A DNA stretch of 64,000 nucleotides, taken from assembly GCF_024323335.1 (NCBI RefSeq), contig NC_066585.1, forward strand, positions 538,956,007 to 539,020,006, in the 5' to 3' direction. The translations under genes were made by a program, and so were the position numbers. Within the stretch, counting starts at the first letter, position 1. The number at the start of each line of letters is the position of its first letter. The notes under the pieces are model-generated. The model was not told the DNA's origin. It searched no databases and worked only from the letters and a program-made list of their open reading frames with translations. The DNA is from Lathyrus oleraceus (lineage: Eukaryota > Streptophyta > Magnoliopsida > Fabales > Fabaceae). Below are positions 20,299-31,521 of the stretch, one piece after another.

Positions 20299-23200
20299 CT
20301 ACGTGATTACCCGAGGTCGTACCTTTCTGTCAAAAGCACGCTTCATCCGCTGCTGGTATAACTGCCCATGACAGATGGCTGTCAGCCTCTTTTCCTCAAT
20401 TAGGCTCAACTCTTCATACCGGGTCCTTACCCATTCAGCCTCTTGCAATTTCACGTCCATCAGGACTCTCAAAGAGGGAATTTGAACCTCAACCGGTAGC
20501 ACCACTTCCATTCCATATACCAAGGAGAAAGGAGTTGCCCCAGTAGACGTGCGCACCGACGTTCGATACCCATGCAGTGCAAACGGCAACATCTCATGCC
20601 AGTCTTTATAGGTTACCACCATCTTCTGCACAATCTTCTTAATGTTCTTGTTGGCTGCCTCAACCGCCCCATTCATCTTCGGACGATAGGGAGAAGAATT
20701 GTGATGCTCAATCTTGAATTCCCGGCACAGTTCTGCCATCATCTTATTGTTCAAATTAGAACCATTATCAGTAATGATTCTTTCGGGAACCCCATATCTG
20801 CAAATGATGTCTCTCTTGAGAAACCTGGCAACGACCTGCTTCGTCACGTTCGTATAAGAGGCTGCTTCCACCCACTTGGTGAAGTAATCAATAGCCACTA
20901 ATATGAACCTGTGCCCATTCGAAGCTGTAGGCTCAATCTTTCCGATCATATCAATGCCCCACATAGCAAACGGCCATGGAGACGACATTAAACTCAACGG
21001 ATTTGGAGGCACGTGCACCTTGTCAGCATAAATCTGGCATTTATGACACTTCCGCACGAAATTGAAACATTGGGCCTCCATTGTCATCCAATAATAACCT
21101 GCCCTCAGCAGTTTCTTCACCATTGCATTCCCATTGGCATGGGTACCGAACGACCCTTCATGAACCTCTTTCATCAATTGGCTTGCTTCTTTATCATCAA
21201 CACATCTGAGCAAGACCCAATCAAAATTCCGCTTATACAAAACCCCATCCTTATTCAAATAGAACACCATGGCCAACCTCCGCAGAGTCTTTCGGTCCTT
21301 CTTAGATGCTCCCTCAGGATATTCTTGAGTTTCTAGATAGCGCTTGATATCGTAATACCACGGCTTCTCATCATCAGACGCTGTATCAACAGCAAACACA
21401 TAAGCCGGTCTATCCAAACGACCTACTTCAACACTGGGGAACTGATTCCACCACTGCACCTTGATCAAGGCAGCCAGAGTAGCCAAAGCATCTGCTAGAG
21501 GATTCTCTTCTCTGGGCACATGATGCATCTTCACCTTGGTGAAAAACGTCAACAATCTTCTCGTATAATCCCGATACGGAATTAAATGAGATTGATGCGT
21601 ATACCATTTTCCGTTAACCTGATTTACAACCAGAGTTGAATCTCCATATATGACAAGGTTCTTGATTCTCAAATCAATCGCCTCCTCGATCCCCAATATG
21701 CAAGCTTCATATTCAGCCACGTTGTTGGTGCACTCAAATGTTAGCCGGGCGGCAAAAGGAATATGGGATCCTTTCGGCGTAACCAAAACAGCACCAACAC
21801 CGCTACCATTCACGTTAACGGCCCCATCAAACATCAGAATCCATTCGGATTCAGGGTCAGGCCCCTCCTCCGGGATTGGTTCCTCACAATCTTTCGATTT
21901 GAGAAACATAATGTCCTCATCAGGGAATTCAAACTTCATCGGTTGATAATCATCAATAGGTTGCTGAGCGAGGTAATCAGACAATACACTCCCCTTGATC
22001 GCCTTCTGAGAGGTATACTGTATATCATATTCTGTCAAAATCATTTGCCACCTCGCAACCCGTCCGGTCAATGCTGGCTTCTCAAAAATGTACTTGATTG
22101 GATCCATCTTGGAAATCAATAAAGTGGTATGAACCAGCATGTACTGCCTTAGTCGGCGAGCAGCCCAGACCAAAGCACAGCAAGTTTTCTTGAGCAGTGA
22201 ATATCTTGTTTCACAGTCGGTAAAATTTTTGCTAAGGTAGTATATGGCATGCTCTTTTCGACCAGACTCGTCATGCTGCCCCAATACACACCCCATAGAC
22301 CCCTCGAGGACTGTCAGGTACAGAATTAACGGTCTTCCCTCCACAGGAGGCATCAGAATCGGAGGCTCCTGCAAATACTCTTTTATTTTTTCAAATGCCG
22401 CTTGGCAATCATTATTCCACCTGACCGTTTGATCTTTTCTCAACAATTTGAATATTGGTTCACACGTGGCTGTTAGATGAGATATGAACCGTGAAATGTA
22501 GTTCAATCTACCTAAGAAACCACGAACCTCCTTTTCTGTTCTCGGTTCAGGCATTTCTCTTATTGCTTTCACTTTGGCAGGATCAACCTCGATTCCTTTC
22601 TCACTTACAATAAACCCCAGCAATTTACCGGACCGCACTCCAAAAGTGCACTTGTTCGGATTCAACCTCAGTCTGAACTGTCTCAGCCGGTCGAACAACT
22701 TGGCCAGATCTACCAAATGCCCCTCTTCTGTTTGGGACTTTGCTATCATGTCATCAACATAGCATTCAATTTCATGATGAATCATATCATGAAACAAAGT
22801 CACCATGGCTCTCTGATAAGTAGCACCGGCGTTCTTGAGACCGAATGGCATCACCTTATAACAAAAGGTACCCCACGGTGTAATGAACGTTGTTTTCTCC
22901 ATATCATCTGGCCACATTTTGATTTGATTATAGCCAGAAAAGCCATCCATGAAGGAAAACACCGAGAATTGAGCTGTATTGTCTACCAACACATCAATGT
23001 GAGGTAGCGGAAAATCATCTTTCGGACTAGCTCTATTCAGATCTCGGTAGTCCACACACATTCTCACTTTCCCATCCTTCTTCGGGACTGGCATAATGTT
23101 CGCGACCCAAGGCGGATAATTAGTGACAACAAGGAAACCAGCATCCCACTGCTTCTGCACTTCCTCTTTAATTTTCACTGCCATGTCAGGTCGAGTTCTG

Positions 23201-23637
23201 CGCAACTTCTGCTTCACTGGAGGACAATCTGTTCTCAACGGTAGCTTGTGCACAACGATGTCGGTATCCAACCCTGGCATATCTTGATAAGACCAGGCAA
23301 AGATGTCGACATACTCTCTCAACAATGCCACCATTCTGCTCTTGACACTTTCCTCCAAAGCAGCCCCGATTTTCACCTCTTTCTTGACCTCGTCGGTACC
23401 CAAATTCACAACCTCAGTCGGCTCTTCATGCGGCTGAATCACCTTTTCCTCTTGTTTCAACAACCTGGCTAATTCCCCTGGCAGTTCACAATCTTCTTCG
23501 TCTTCTTCCTCAGCAAGATAGATTGGATTGTCGAAGTCATATGAGGGTGTAACAGGATTGTTATCAATGAGATCCGGAGAAGAATCGCATCTGCATGAAT
23601 GTTGATTCATGCATTGCTTAGAACCGGTGTGAGACAA
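20299..23637 (-). pseudogene. pol: Pol of element B: RT, RNase H, second RNase H, integrase (frameshifted near the end)
   Basis: The frame of 1112 residues starts at a non-ATG codon because it is expected to be joined to gag-pro by splicing. RT shows MCVDYRDLN and the catalytic YVDD at residues 293-296 (22750-22761). A Ty3-type RNase H segment follows (about 440-510); its first catalytic position is not Asp (LYLTVLEGSMG). A second RNase H with FDGAVN (Asp604) and DALATLAAL ends near 735. This is the archaeal-like RNase H typical of the Tat/Ogre group, which may supply the activity. Integrase has Asp896, Asp957 and Glu993 with D35E spacing. Its zinc finger has His833, Cys864 and Cys867, but Asn837 where the second His is expected. 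A frameshift near 20300-20310 cuts off the C-terminus. It is probably inactive. Confidence 0.93.
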
Positions 23638-23902
23638 AATTGAAAAAGAAAAATGAAAACATTGCCATTTTTATTTTGTTTTTATTTTTAAACTGCAAAA
23701 ATAAATGAAAAACAGGGAACACCGTTTTTAACTGAAAAACATCCTTTTATTGATGATGCAAATTTGCAAATTTAAACATGAGGTGGCCCTTACAATGAAC
23801 CATTACGTGTCGGGCAACACGCATGGCTTTCATGCATATAGAACCAAAACAGGAAAAATATTACTCTTCCAGCAGAGTGACCCGGATGATCTTTTCAGCC
23901 TT
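23638..23902 (-). other. Putative Ogre intron between protease and RT
   Basis: The two flanking coding regions are in different frames and separated by about 265 AT-rich bases. On the minus strand there is a pyrimidine-rich stretch ending TTTATTTTTGCAG near 23696-23708, a reasonable 3' splice site. Ogre elements are known to splice an intron here to make Gag-Pro-Pol. The 5' splice site was not fixed with confidence. Confidence 0.6.
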
Positions 23903-26353
23903 CTAGTTCTGGATTCCCATCCCTGGCGCGCACGACTTTATCCACCGGTCCATGTCACAGTCACTATCAGCTTCATCACTCATCATGCAGATGTGATTCG
24001 GATCCAGCATTCCGGCACTAGTGAACGTGACTAACGTACGACGTCCTCTGCCTTGTCCAGAGCCTCTGCCAGGCTGGTACCCCACTCCGAAGCGGTCCTT
24101 CTTTGCAGAGACATCCATCATCCTGCCCCAGCCAGGAGCCTCTCCACTCTTCACCACCTCAGCGGCCTGTTTGTACGAAGATATGGACGGTTTCTCCTCT
24201 TCTTTCGCAAAAAGAGCGTTCTCCACCTTAACGGTTTCAAATGCTTGACTCGGCGTCTCCCAGATTTCGCCGTCCATTTCCACATATTTGAATGAGGACA
24301 GGTGGCTGACAAAGATGTCCTCTTCTCCGCACACAGTGACGACTTGGCCCTCCCAGATATACTTCAGCTTTTGATGTAAAGTCGAGGTCACTGCCCCAGC
24401 AGCATGGATCCACGGCCTACCCAGCAAGCAACTGTATGCTGGCTGAATATCCATGACGTAGAATGTCGACTTGAACACCTCTGGGCCTATCTTCACTGGC
24501 AGCTCAACCTCTCCAAACACGGCCCGCTTCGACCCATCAAACGCCCGCACTATCAGATCAGTGGGAGTTAGGATCAGCCCGTCACAATTCAACTTCGCCA
24601 GAGCCTTCTTTGGCAACACATTCAATGAGGAGCCGGTATCAACCAGCACATGCGAAAGCACGGCTCCTTTGCATTCCATGGCGATGTGTAACACCCGGTT
24701 GTGATTCCTCCCATCCACAGTCAGATCCATGTCTGTAAAACCCAGCCCATGGCTCGCATGCACATTAGACACAACCGTCTCCAACTGGTTAATCGTTATC
24801 TCTTGAGGAACATAGGCTTTCTTCAAGATCTTCAATAAAGCCTCCCTATGCCCCTCAGAGCTTAACAGCAAAGATAGGATCGATATTTTGGAGGGAGTCT
24901 GCTGCAGATGGTCCACAAGTTTGTACTCAGACTTCTTGATGATCCTCAAGAATTCCTCTGCATCATCATCAAGTTTTTCCTCCGACCCTACCGGCGCCGG
25001 TGTCACTACTGGAGTACCCTTATCAACCACTGCCTTCCCTTTTGCCCTGGCTAAAGCCTCGGCCTTTTCTTTTTTCTCTTTTTCTCCTTCCCCACCCCTC
25101 AAGGCATCAGGAGCAAACAATCTTCCGCTGCGAGTGAAACCGTTGGGACCGGTATTATCCACCTTTGAAACGGTGGTTTCACTAGCAGTTTGATCTTCCA
25201 CCTTCTCACCATTACAATACACCTCTCCACCATAATGCCAAGGCACGGCATCATCTTTGTCATACGGAATTGGTCCAGGTACCGTGATGGTAACTGGAGC
25301 CGCCTCAGCAAGAGTAGACAAATCCACCGGATCAAAGTATATTGTTATGGTGGAGACCTCATCTTTCCCCTTATCAACCTTCTCAATCAAAATACTCCCC
25401 TCATCCATCAAACCCTGGACAGTCTTCCTCAACAAATCACACCCATTCTGAATAACAGCGCACTCAGCACAATCATCATTACAGCCCGGATGAACCTCAT
25501 TCAACATCAACTGCCTCTTAACCTCAGCCAGAGGAGTCCTTAACTGATCAACAGTAGACAACCCAACCCTACTCTCCTCAGAGATAGCATTCACTCCCCT
25601 TTGACCATGCGCAGGCATGGGATTAGCATTGACGTTGGGAGATGGTGCGAAGTTGATAGCTTTCGAATCCACCAGGTCTTGAACTGTGTGCTTAAAAGCT
25701 TTGCAGTTTTCTATGTTATGTCCGGGAGCACCTGAGTGAAATTCGCATTTTGCATTTTCATCATAATTGGCTGACCTCTGATCAGGTCTCAAAGGTGCCA
25801 GAGTCCTTAGTTGTACCAGCCCCAGATCCATCAACTTCTTCAACAGAAAGGAATAGGTTACAGGAGGCCTGTCAAACTGACGATCATTCATTCTCCCCTT
25901 GACCTGATAACCAGCCCTCTGAGGCCTCTGCTGAAATGGTTGTCTCTGTTGTTGAGGTTGTTGTTGTTGCTGCTGATTATCAGCAGGAATGGTTACCGCA
26001 GCAGTGTGCTGGAAGTAACGATCCCTACTGGGTCCCCTCTGTGCATAGACATCACTGGTATCTCCCTCCTTCTTCCTCTGACCATTCCCAAACGGCTTTT
26101 TCGACCCTGAAGAAGAAGCGTTACCCTGAATCTTCCCGAGCTTCAGCCAGCTCTCTATCCTCTCCCCAGCCACAACTATATCGGAAAAGTTGGTCACCGG
26201 ACAACCAACCATCCTCTCAGCATATGCCCCTTGCAAAGTCCCCATGAAGAGATCAGACATCTCCCTGTCAACTAGAGGAGGTTGCACTCTGGCAGCCAAC
26301 TCCCTCCATCTCTGGGCGTATTCTTTAAACCCTTCACTGTTCTTTTGAGACAT
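23903..26353 (-). pseudogene. gag-pro: Gag C-terminal part and protease of element B
   Basis: The frame of 816 residues continues gag after an in-frame stop at 26363. It has the retroelement gag segment EYAQRWRELAARV, then a zinc-knuckle variant C-x2-H-x5-H-x4-C (CEFHSGAPGHNIENC, codons 25703-25747) that element E also has. The protease follows with the catalytic VDTGSS (Asp codon 24638-24640) and a typical downstream LLGRPWIH block. The C-terminal tail is acidic (DEADSDCDMDRW). Gag packages the RNA and the protease cuts the polyprotein. The frame is open and ends just before the putative intron. Because the upstream stop separates it from the gag N-terminus, normal Gag cannot be made from this copy. 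Confidence 0.9.
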
Positions 26354-26362
26354 ACCCTGCAG

Positions 26363-27430
26363 CTAGGTACGACTCGGGGCCATATCAGCGTTGAACTGAT
26401 ACTGCTTAAAGAATGCGTCCCCAAGATCTTGCCAATTCTTGATATCTGAGGACTTGAGCTTGGTGTACCACTCCAGTGAGCCTCCGGACAGGCTGTCCTG
26501 GAAGAAATACATCCACAGCTTTTGGTCCATGGTGTATGCTGAGATCTTACGGACAAATGCTTGCAGATGAGTCTCGGGGCAGGAACTCCCATTGTACCGA
26601 TCAAACACGGGCGCCTTGAATTTCTGCGGGATCACAATCCCCTCTACCAACCCCATATTTGACATGTTCACCACACCGGGAGTGGCATAACTCTCCAAGG
26701 CTCTGATTTTTTCAGCCAGCAGCTGAATCTCTTTGTTCTGTGGCGGAGCACTATACTGACCGAACGGTTCGTTGTGCATCGAGAACTGATCAGCCTCTCT
26801 GTCTTCCTCCCTGTCATCTTCAACCCCGAAGAAAGGCGGGAACAGACTGTCTTTCAGATTCTGACCCGGTTGACCACCCACAGCACCAAAACCGGCAGCA
26901 TTGTTCACCATACCTACCGTTGCTCTCTTGCCACCGTCTCGAGAACCACCCAGCCCCTGGTTGGAGACACCATCTAGGTTCACACCACTGTTTGCCGCTG
27001 AAGCCCGCTCGAGCTTCTCGACTTTATCAGCTAGAGCTTTCTGACCAACTGCAAAACCTTGCATGAAGTTGATCAGCTCATTCATCTTGTCCTTCAGCTC
27101 GAGGATATCAGTATTTGGGAGATCCATCAGTCTAGGGGTATTGCGTCTGGTGAAGTATCTGTGAGGACGGGTTGAGTGCAAAGGTACAGCTCTGCGAGCA
27201 CGAGCAATGATTCCTGCAACAATCAAGCACGTTAGAACTGATACCTGCAAAATAAAACATAAGTTATTATGATCATGCATGAATGCAGTGTTTATCCACA
27301 TGAGGAACACTTTATCTCTCGATCTTGGCTTCATTGAGACAAATAATAATCCGGCATCAATATTTTGGCATTCAGCATTTGATTTTATCATACAGATCAA
27401 AGATATATGATTTAGCAAAAATACCCCCAA
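26363..27430 (-). pseudogene. gag: Gag N-terminal part of element B, ends at a nonsense codon
   Basis: The frame of 355 residues runs to a TAG at 26363-26365. The next frame is in phase, so one codon separates the two parts. Element E has Gln at the aligned position (DQLRAIS), so a CAG to TAG transition is the likely cause. The probable gag start is the ATG at 27125-27127 (MDLPNTDILELKDKM), because element E has a similar MDHLEQ start at the same place and both are preceded by a TRxNxxRLMD-like block. A helical region (27-60 residues after this start) is followed by a proline/acidic linker and the gag core with FQDSLSGGSLEWY. Upstream, TTTTATTTTGCAG near 27245 could be a splice acceptor. Confidence 0.88.
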
Positions 27431-27638
27431 CCATGTGTGTGCTGTGTGAGTGCATACGGTAAAGCAAATAAAGCTTGAAGATCAATCACTGAATGAAAAT
27501 AACTATCTCATAGCAAAATGCACAAAAAGTGCCATAGTCATACATCAGATCAGATACAAATCTCCAGAATCAGGTAAGAAATACAAGCAAAAGAATTCCG
27601 TCAACAAGCCTGACGGTAATCCCACACAAATGAAAGAT
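27431..27638 (-). other. Spacer between ORF1 and gag (element B)
   Basis: This is AT-rich sequence without a recognisable gene. It corresponds to 56413-56629 of element E. It may contain part of an intron or a start signal for gag; the sequence does not decide this. Confidence 0.5.
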
Positions 27639-29381
27639 CTAGCCTGATGAGGGTCCCACAGATGGCCCTATCTCAGCTTCCATCTTCGCGAACTCTACTG
27701 CGAACCTGAGCTCGGTGTTCTCCTGCTGTAATCTCCCCACCTCTTTCTGGTGAATCTTCATCTGCCTGAAGTAATGATCTCTCTCAGCAATGTAATGATC
27801 TCTCTCAGCTATACAATGATCTCTCTCGGCGATGATCTTCACCTTCTCCGTTTCCTCTTCCTTCAGCTTGGCCTCCCACTCGGCAATGAGAACTCGGACT
27901 CTGTCGTCTCTCTGATCCTTCACGAGAATCTGCCTCCTCTTCTGATCTTCGATGACTTTTGAAGCTCTAGCCAATCTCTCTTTGGTAATGTCGTGCTCCT
28001 TCGTTGAAGATGCCAAAGCCTGACTGACCTTCCCATAGTAGGCAGTGTCCATCTCAAAGCGCTTTGCTTCCAAGGCATGTCGCTTGTCTTGATCTTCCAT
28101 CTTCACTTTGATCTCCTGATTAGCTGCCTGAATCCGAGCAACACTCATCTCCAATTCCGCTTTCTCTGCAAGCAACTGATCTCTGGCTCTCTTCATCTCG
28201 AGGAATTCTTCCATACTGACAGAAGAACGCGGACCCTCAATCAAAGGACACCCAGGATCACCTCCCGGAAATGGTATATGTGTAATCTCAATTCTCTTCC
28301 GCAACCAATCACTGAATAGGGGAAAATACTGGCTGTTAACCTTGCCATAAGGAACTTTGCCCTTTCTCTGAATATCACGCCACTCATCCAAAACTTTCCT
28401 CAACTTGGCCTGATTGCCATCAATCGGGAAGTAAAAGGACTCCTGGATCTCCCGCCCGAGAGGAGGACCCTCTACAGCAAACCCCATCTGTCTCCTGAGA
28501 AGCACCGGGTTGTAATTGATGCAACCCTGAACTCCCACAAGAGGCACATTGGGTAAACTCCCGCAACTGTATATGAAATCCCGTCCAGCCAAACCATTAT
28601 GAGTCCATGCTATATCATCAGCCCGCAAACCCATCAACCTGAAGGACCACTTAACAGTAGGATCAAGATGAGCAAAAGCACCTCGGGAAGGCAAATACCC
28701 CATAAACCACCTGAAGAGCATCTGAGCACAACATCGGATCAGACCACCACGCCGCTTCTCGTTCCTGTTATGAACCGAGTAGTAAACATCTCCGATCAGA
28801 GTAGGAATAGGGTTCCTCTGCATGAACAATCTGATAGCATTATGGTCCACAAAGCTCTTCTGATTAGGAAACAAGATAATCCCATAAATGCTCACAGCAA
28901 CCAAAGCACAAACCGTCTTCCAATTACCCACTGCAGCATGTTCCTTGGCATTAGCTTCTAAGAAACTCAAATGAAATCCGGGTAATTTCCCCTTTTCCTT
29001 CAAACCCTCCTTGATCATTTCCGGACTCAAATAAAGAGCACGGGAAATCCCAAGGACATCGGGCTCCACCCTAGTAACATGGAAAGGAATCTGATCACGG
29101 ATCTGCATACCCAGGATGCTGGCATAATCCTCCATCAGAGGCCCCAACAAATAATCTGGAAACACGAAACATCTCAGCCCCGGGTCATAGAACTGGAGAA
29201 GTGTATGAATGGTGCTCCTGTCACTGTCAGTGAGTCTGAAAACCATCTTCAGAATACCCCCGTATGACTCTCTGAACATCCCCACGTGGTCGGGTGTAAT
29301 CAAGGCTATCATATCTCTCAACACACCAATCTCTGGGTCGAAGAAACTGTAGGCAACATCATGCTTCAAACCGGTCCTCAT
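27639..29381 (-). CDS. Ogre-specific ORF1 protein (element B)
   Basis: An open frame of 580 residues starts at ATG 29379-29381 and precedes gag on the same strand. Ogre elements have such an ORF1 whose function is unknown. The N-terminal 370 residues or so form a globular part rich in aromatic and hydrophobic residues (FYDPGLRCFVFPDYLLGP, CINYNPVLLRRQMGF). This resembles plant proteins of the DUF7745 / plant-mobile-domain-like type; the family name is from memory and would need a profile search. Residues about 395-565 are charged and heptad-rich, a likely coiled coil, and include a seven-residue unit IAERDHY repeated about three times. Element E has a homologous but broken ORF1 (56630-58080), and element A has lost it. 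This copy is intact, unlike gag and pol of the same element. Confidence 0.85.
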   Translation of the reverse strand: MRTGLKHDVAYSFFDPEIGVLRDMIALITPDHVGMFRESYGGILKMVFRLTDSDRSTIHTLLQFYDPGLRCFVFPDYLLGPLMEDYASILGMQIRDQIPFHVTRVEPDVLGISRALYLSPEMIKEGLKEKGKLPGFHLSFLEANAKEHAAVGNWKTVCALVAVSIYGIILFPNQKSFVDHNAIRLFMQRNPIPTLIGDVYYSVHNRNEKRRGGLIRCCAQMLFRWFMGYLPSRGAFAHLDPTVKWSFRLMGLRADDIAWTHNGLAGRDFIYSCGSLPNVPLVGVQGCINYNPVLLRRQMGFAVEGPPLGREIQESFYFPIDGNQAKLRKVLDEWRDIQRKGKVPYGKVNSQYFPLFSDWLRKRIEITHIPFPGGDPGCPLIEGPRSSVSMEEFLEMKRARDQLLAEKAELEMSVARIQAANQEIKVKMEDQDKRHALEAKRFEMDTAYYGKVSQALASSTKEHDITKERLARASKVIEDQKRRQILVKDQRDDRVRVLIAEWEAKLKEEETEKVKIIAERDHCIAERDHYIAERDHYFRQMKIHQKEVGRLQQENTELRFAVEFAKMEAEIGPSVGPSSG

Positions 29382-29826
29382 ATCTGAACAGAAAGTCTCT
29401 CAACCAGGATCTTGATCAAAAATGTCCCTGCATATGGATAAACATGTGTTAGATGCAGGTAAATGCAAATGTTAATGATGCTGATGAATGAATGCAATGC
29501 ATTGCCATCCCCCAAGTCATCTGATCGACTGTTGCTCTGAGACCCTGATCTCTGAACTGATCACAACCATCTGAAGGAATTCGTAACCACAAATCCAACT
29601 CAAAGGTTCCGAAATAAACGGAACTGACTGATACACCATCATCATCATCAAACAATCTCTGAGCAGATCACCACAACATCTGAATCGGCCCGGGGAATCC
29701 TGAAATAAACGGATCCCCACTGATAAATAACTCGGACAGCACTCCGGCGTCTCGGCAATAAATGGCCATAAATCCGACTTATAAATAGGACTCTGATCAA
29801 CGGAACCAAAAGTCACCAACAAAGTC
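29382..29826 (-). other. Element B leader, part next to ORF1
   Basis: No gene is visible. It contains two hairpins with the shared loop GAAATAAAC: GTTCCG/CGGAAC (29606-29624) and GGGGAATCC/GGATCCCC (29692-29718). The leader continues on the other side of the inserted solo LTR at 31522. Confidence 0.6.
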
Positions 29827-29831
29827 ACCAT
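29827..29831. other. Target-site duplication ACCAT, left copy
   Basis: ACCAT directly precedes the TG terminus of the solo LTR. The same five bases follow its CA terminus at 31517-31521. Confidence 0.85.
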
Positions 29832-31516
29832 TGTTAGACGGTGTGGCTAGTGATCGAGAGGGGGGGTGAATAGATCACCTCTTTTATATTTAACGGATTT
29901 GAAATTTTATCAGAGTTTTCAAAGTTGGCGGAAAAATCAGTCCCGAATCGACTTCCGTCTATTCTGAACCGCTACTAGAAAGCCGGACACACAAGTTTAA
30001 TTGCTGGATTTTAATGAGAATGACAGAAACAATTCACACCAGAATTTTAACTAATTGAATGCACTTATCATTAAAGTCTATTTCCAATGAATAAAATCTA
30101 GCTAACCGTTTTGTCAAACAGTTGGTGTGTATGTGATCGATGATAAACAGCAATGGAGTTTGATTAAAAGTTTTCTTGCCACTGCTGTCTTGCAACAGGA
30201 ACAATCACCACACACTAACTGAAATTGCGAAAACAGTTTTAAAACGTAAAGAGGAGTAAGGTAAGAATACGATACGCAGAGATTTGGTAAGGAAGTTCCC
30301 CACGTCGTCCTCGCGTGTGGGTACGTCTCCCTCTCAATTTCAAATGAAATTGAGAACTTTGATTATCAATTTTTGCCGAATCCGTTGATACAAGGTTATG
30401 ATACAAAGACAGAATTCTAAACTCTAAGAACCTCTTCTTGTATGAACCTTCACTTGATCTGAGCACGATCAAGATTTTCCTGCACGAAATTGCAAACAAT
30501 TCACCGGTTCCACAACCTGCTTGCGAAATCCCCCGATCTCCAAACGCCACGCTGCGGCTGAATATGTTCTGCAAACGTGACTCCCAAACCCTCAAGAACA
30601 CTCCAGTTCTTGAAGGACAAACCAATAGGTTTTTCCTAGAAACCCCCTTCAATCTTCAACTCAGCTAGATCCTCGATCGTTCCACTACAAACCACAGCTA
30701 GATCCTTGATCGTACCACTGAACGTTATCTCGATGCTTCTTTAATCCAAAGAACAAGAATGGTTATGTGTAATTGTTCTTGAAGAAAAGTGATTGAGAAG
30801 ATGAAGAAGATGAAGTCTCTTTCAGGTTTCTAATTGCTCTCAAACAATTGCTCCAACACTGCTTTTGATCTTGTGTTCAATTGTTTTCCCTCAATGAATT
30901 CGTTGTTTTCACTGCTGTCATAACCTGTCTTATATATGCTGCAAAACAGTTACTGTTATAACATAAAACAGCTTTATGTATTGATGCATAAGAGTGTGTA
31001 TCGATGCATACTGTAAGATATGTGAATTTTTGGTGAAATTTATTAATCATGTATCGATGCATAATTCGTATGTATCGATGCATGTGATTATTTCACTAGT
31101 ATGTATCGATGCCTAATGCGCATGTATTGATACACAGGTTGTTTCAATTGGTCATGTGTCGATGCAGGTATCGTGTGGATCGATGCATAGAGTCTTTAGC
31201 CTTCCATGTATTGATGCATGACTCGTATGCATCGATGCATACTGAACAAAAAGGTTTTGTGATTTATCACTTGCTGTATGTATCGATGCAGAGGCTTATG
31301 TATTGATGCATACTGACATAAAATGCATTTTAATTGTTATTTTAAGGGAAGTATCAATGTAGGTTTATATGTACAGTTATGCAACAATAGAATGGGATGA
31401 AAGACATAATAAAAACACAAATGTATCATGTAATGCAATGCACAACCAACATTTGGATGATGATCACACAATTTGCTATCATTAAAAATTAATTCAAGGT
31501 AAAGAATTCTCTCACA
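29832..31516 (+). mobile_element. Solo LTR, probably Ty1/copia type, 1685 bp
   Basis: The segment starts TGTTAGACGG, ends CTCTCACA and is flanked by the perfect 5-bp duplication ACCAT. It interrupts the leader of element B, whose sequence is otherwise continuous. No internal coding region or second LTR is present, so it is most simply a solo LTR left by recombination. The AGAGGGGGGGTGAATAGATC block near its start and the GTCCTCGCGTGTGGGTACGTC block resemble legume copia (SIRE-like) LTRs known to me, but the family is not proven. Small open frames inside, up to 137 codons, have no domain. Confidence 0.8.
30970..31360 (+). repeat. Cluster of TATCGATGCATA-like motifs in the solo LTR
   Basis: About 13 dispersed copies of TGTATCGATGCATA or one-base variants lie within 390 bp, for example at 30997, 31050, 31071, 31101, 31229 and 31279. 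Several copies read TATTGATGC instead of TATCGATGC, as expected from C to T change at the CpG. ATCGAT and ATGCAT inside the motif are both palindromic. Confidence 0.85.
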
Positions 31517-31521
31517 ACCAT
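31517..31521. other. Target-site duplication ACCAT, right copy
   Basis: This matches 29827-29831 and follows directly after the solo LTR. Confidence 0.85.

Noticed and set aside
30239..30652. Open frame of 137 codons on the minus strand
   Set aside because: It lies within the solo LTR, antisense, with no domain.
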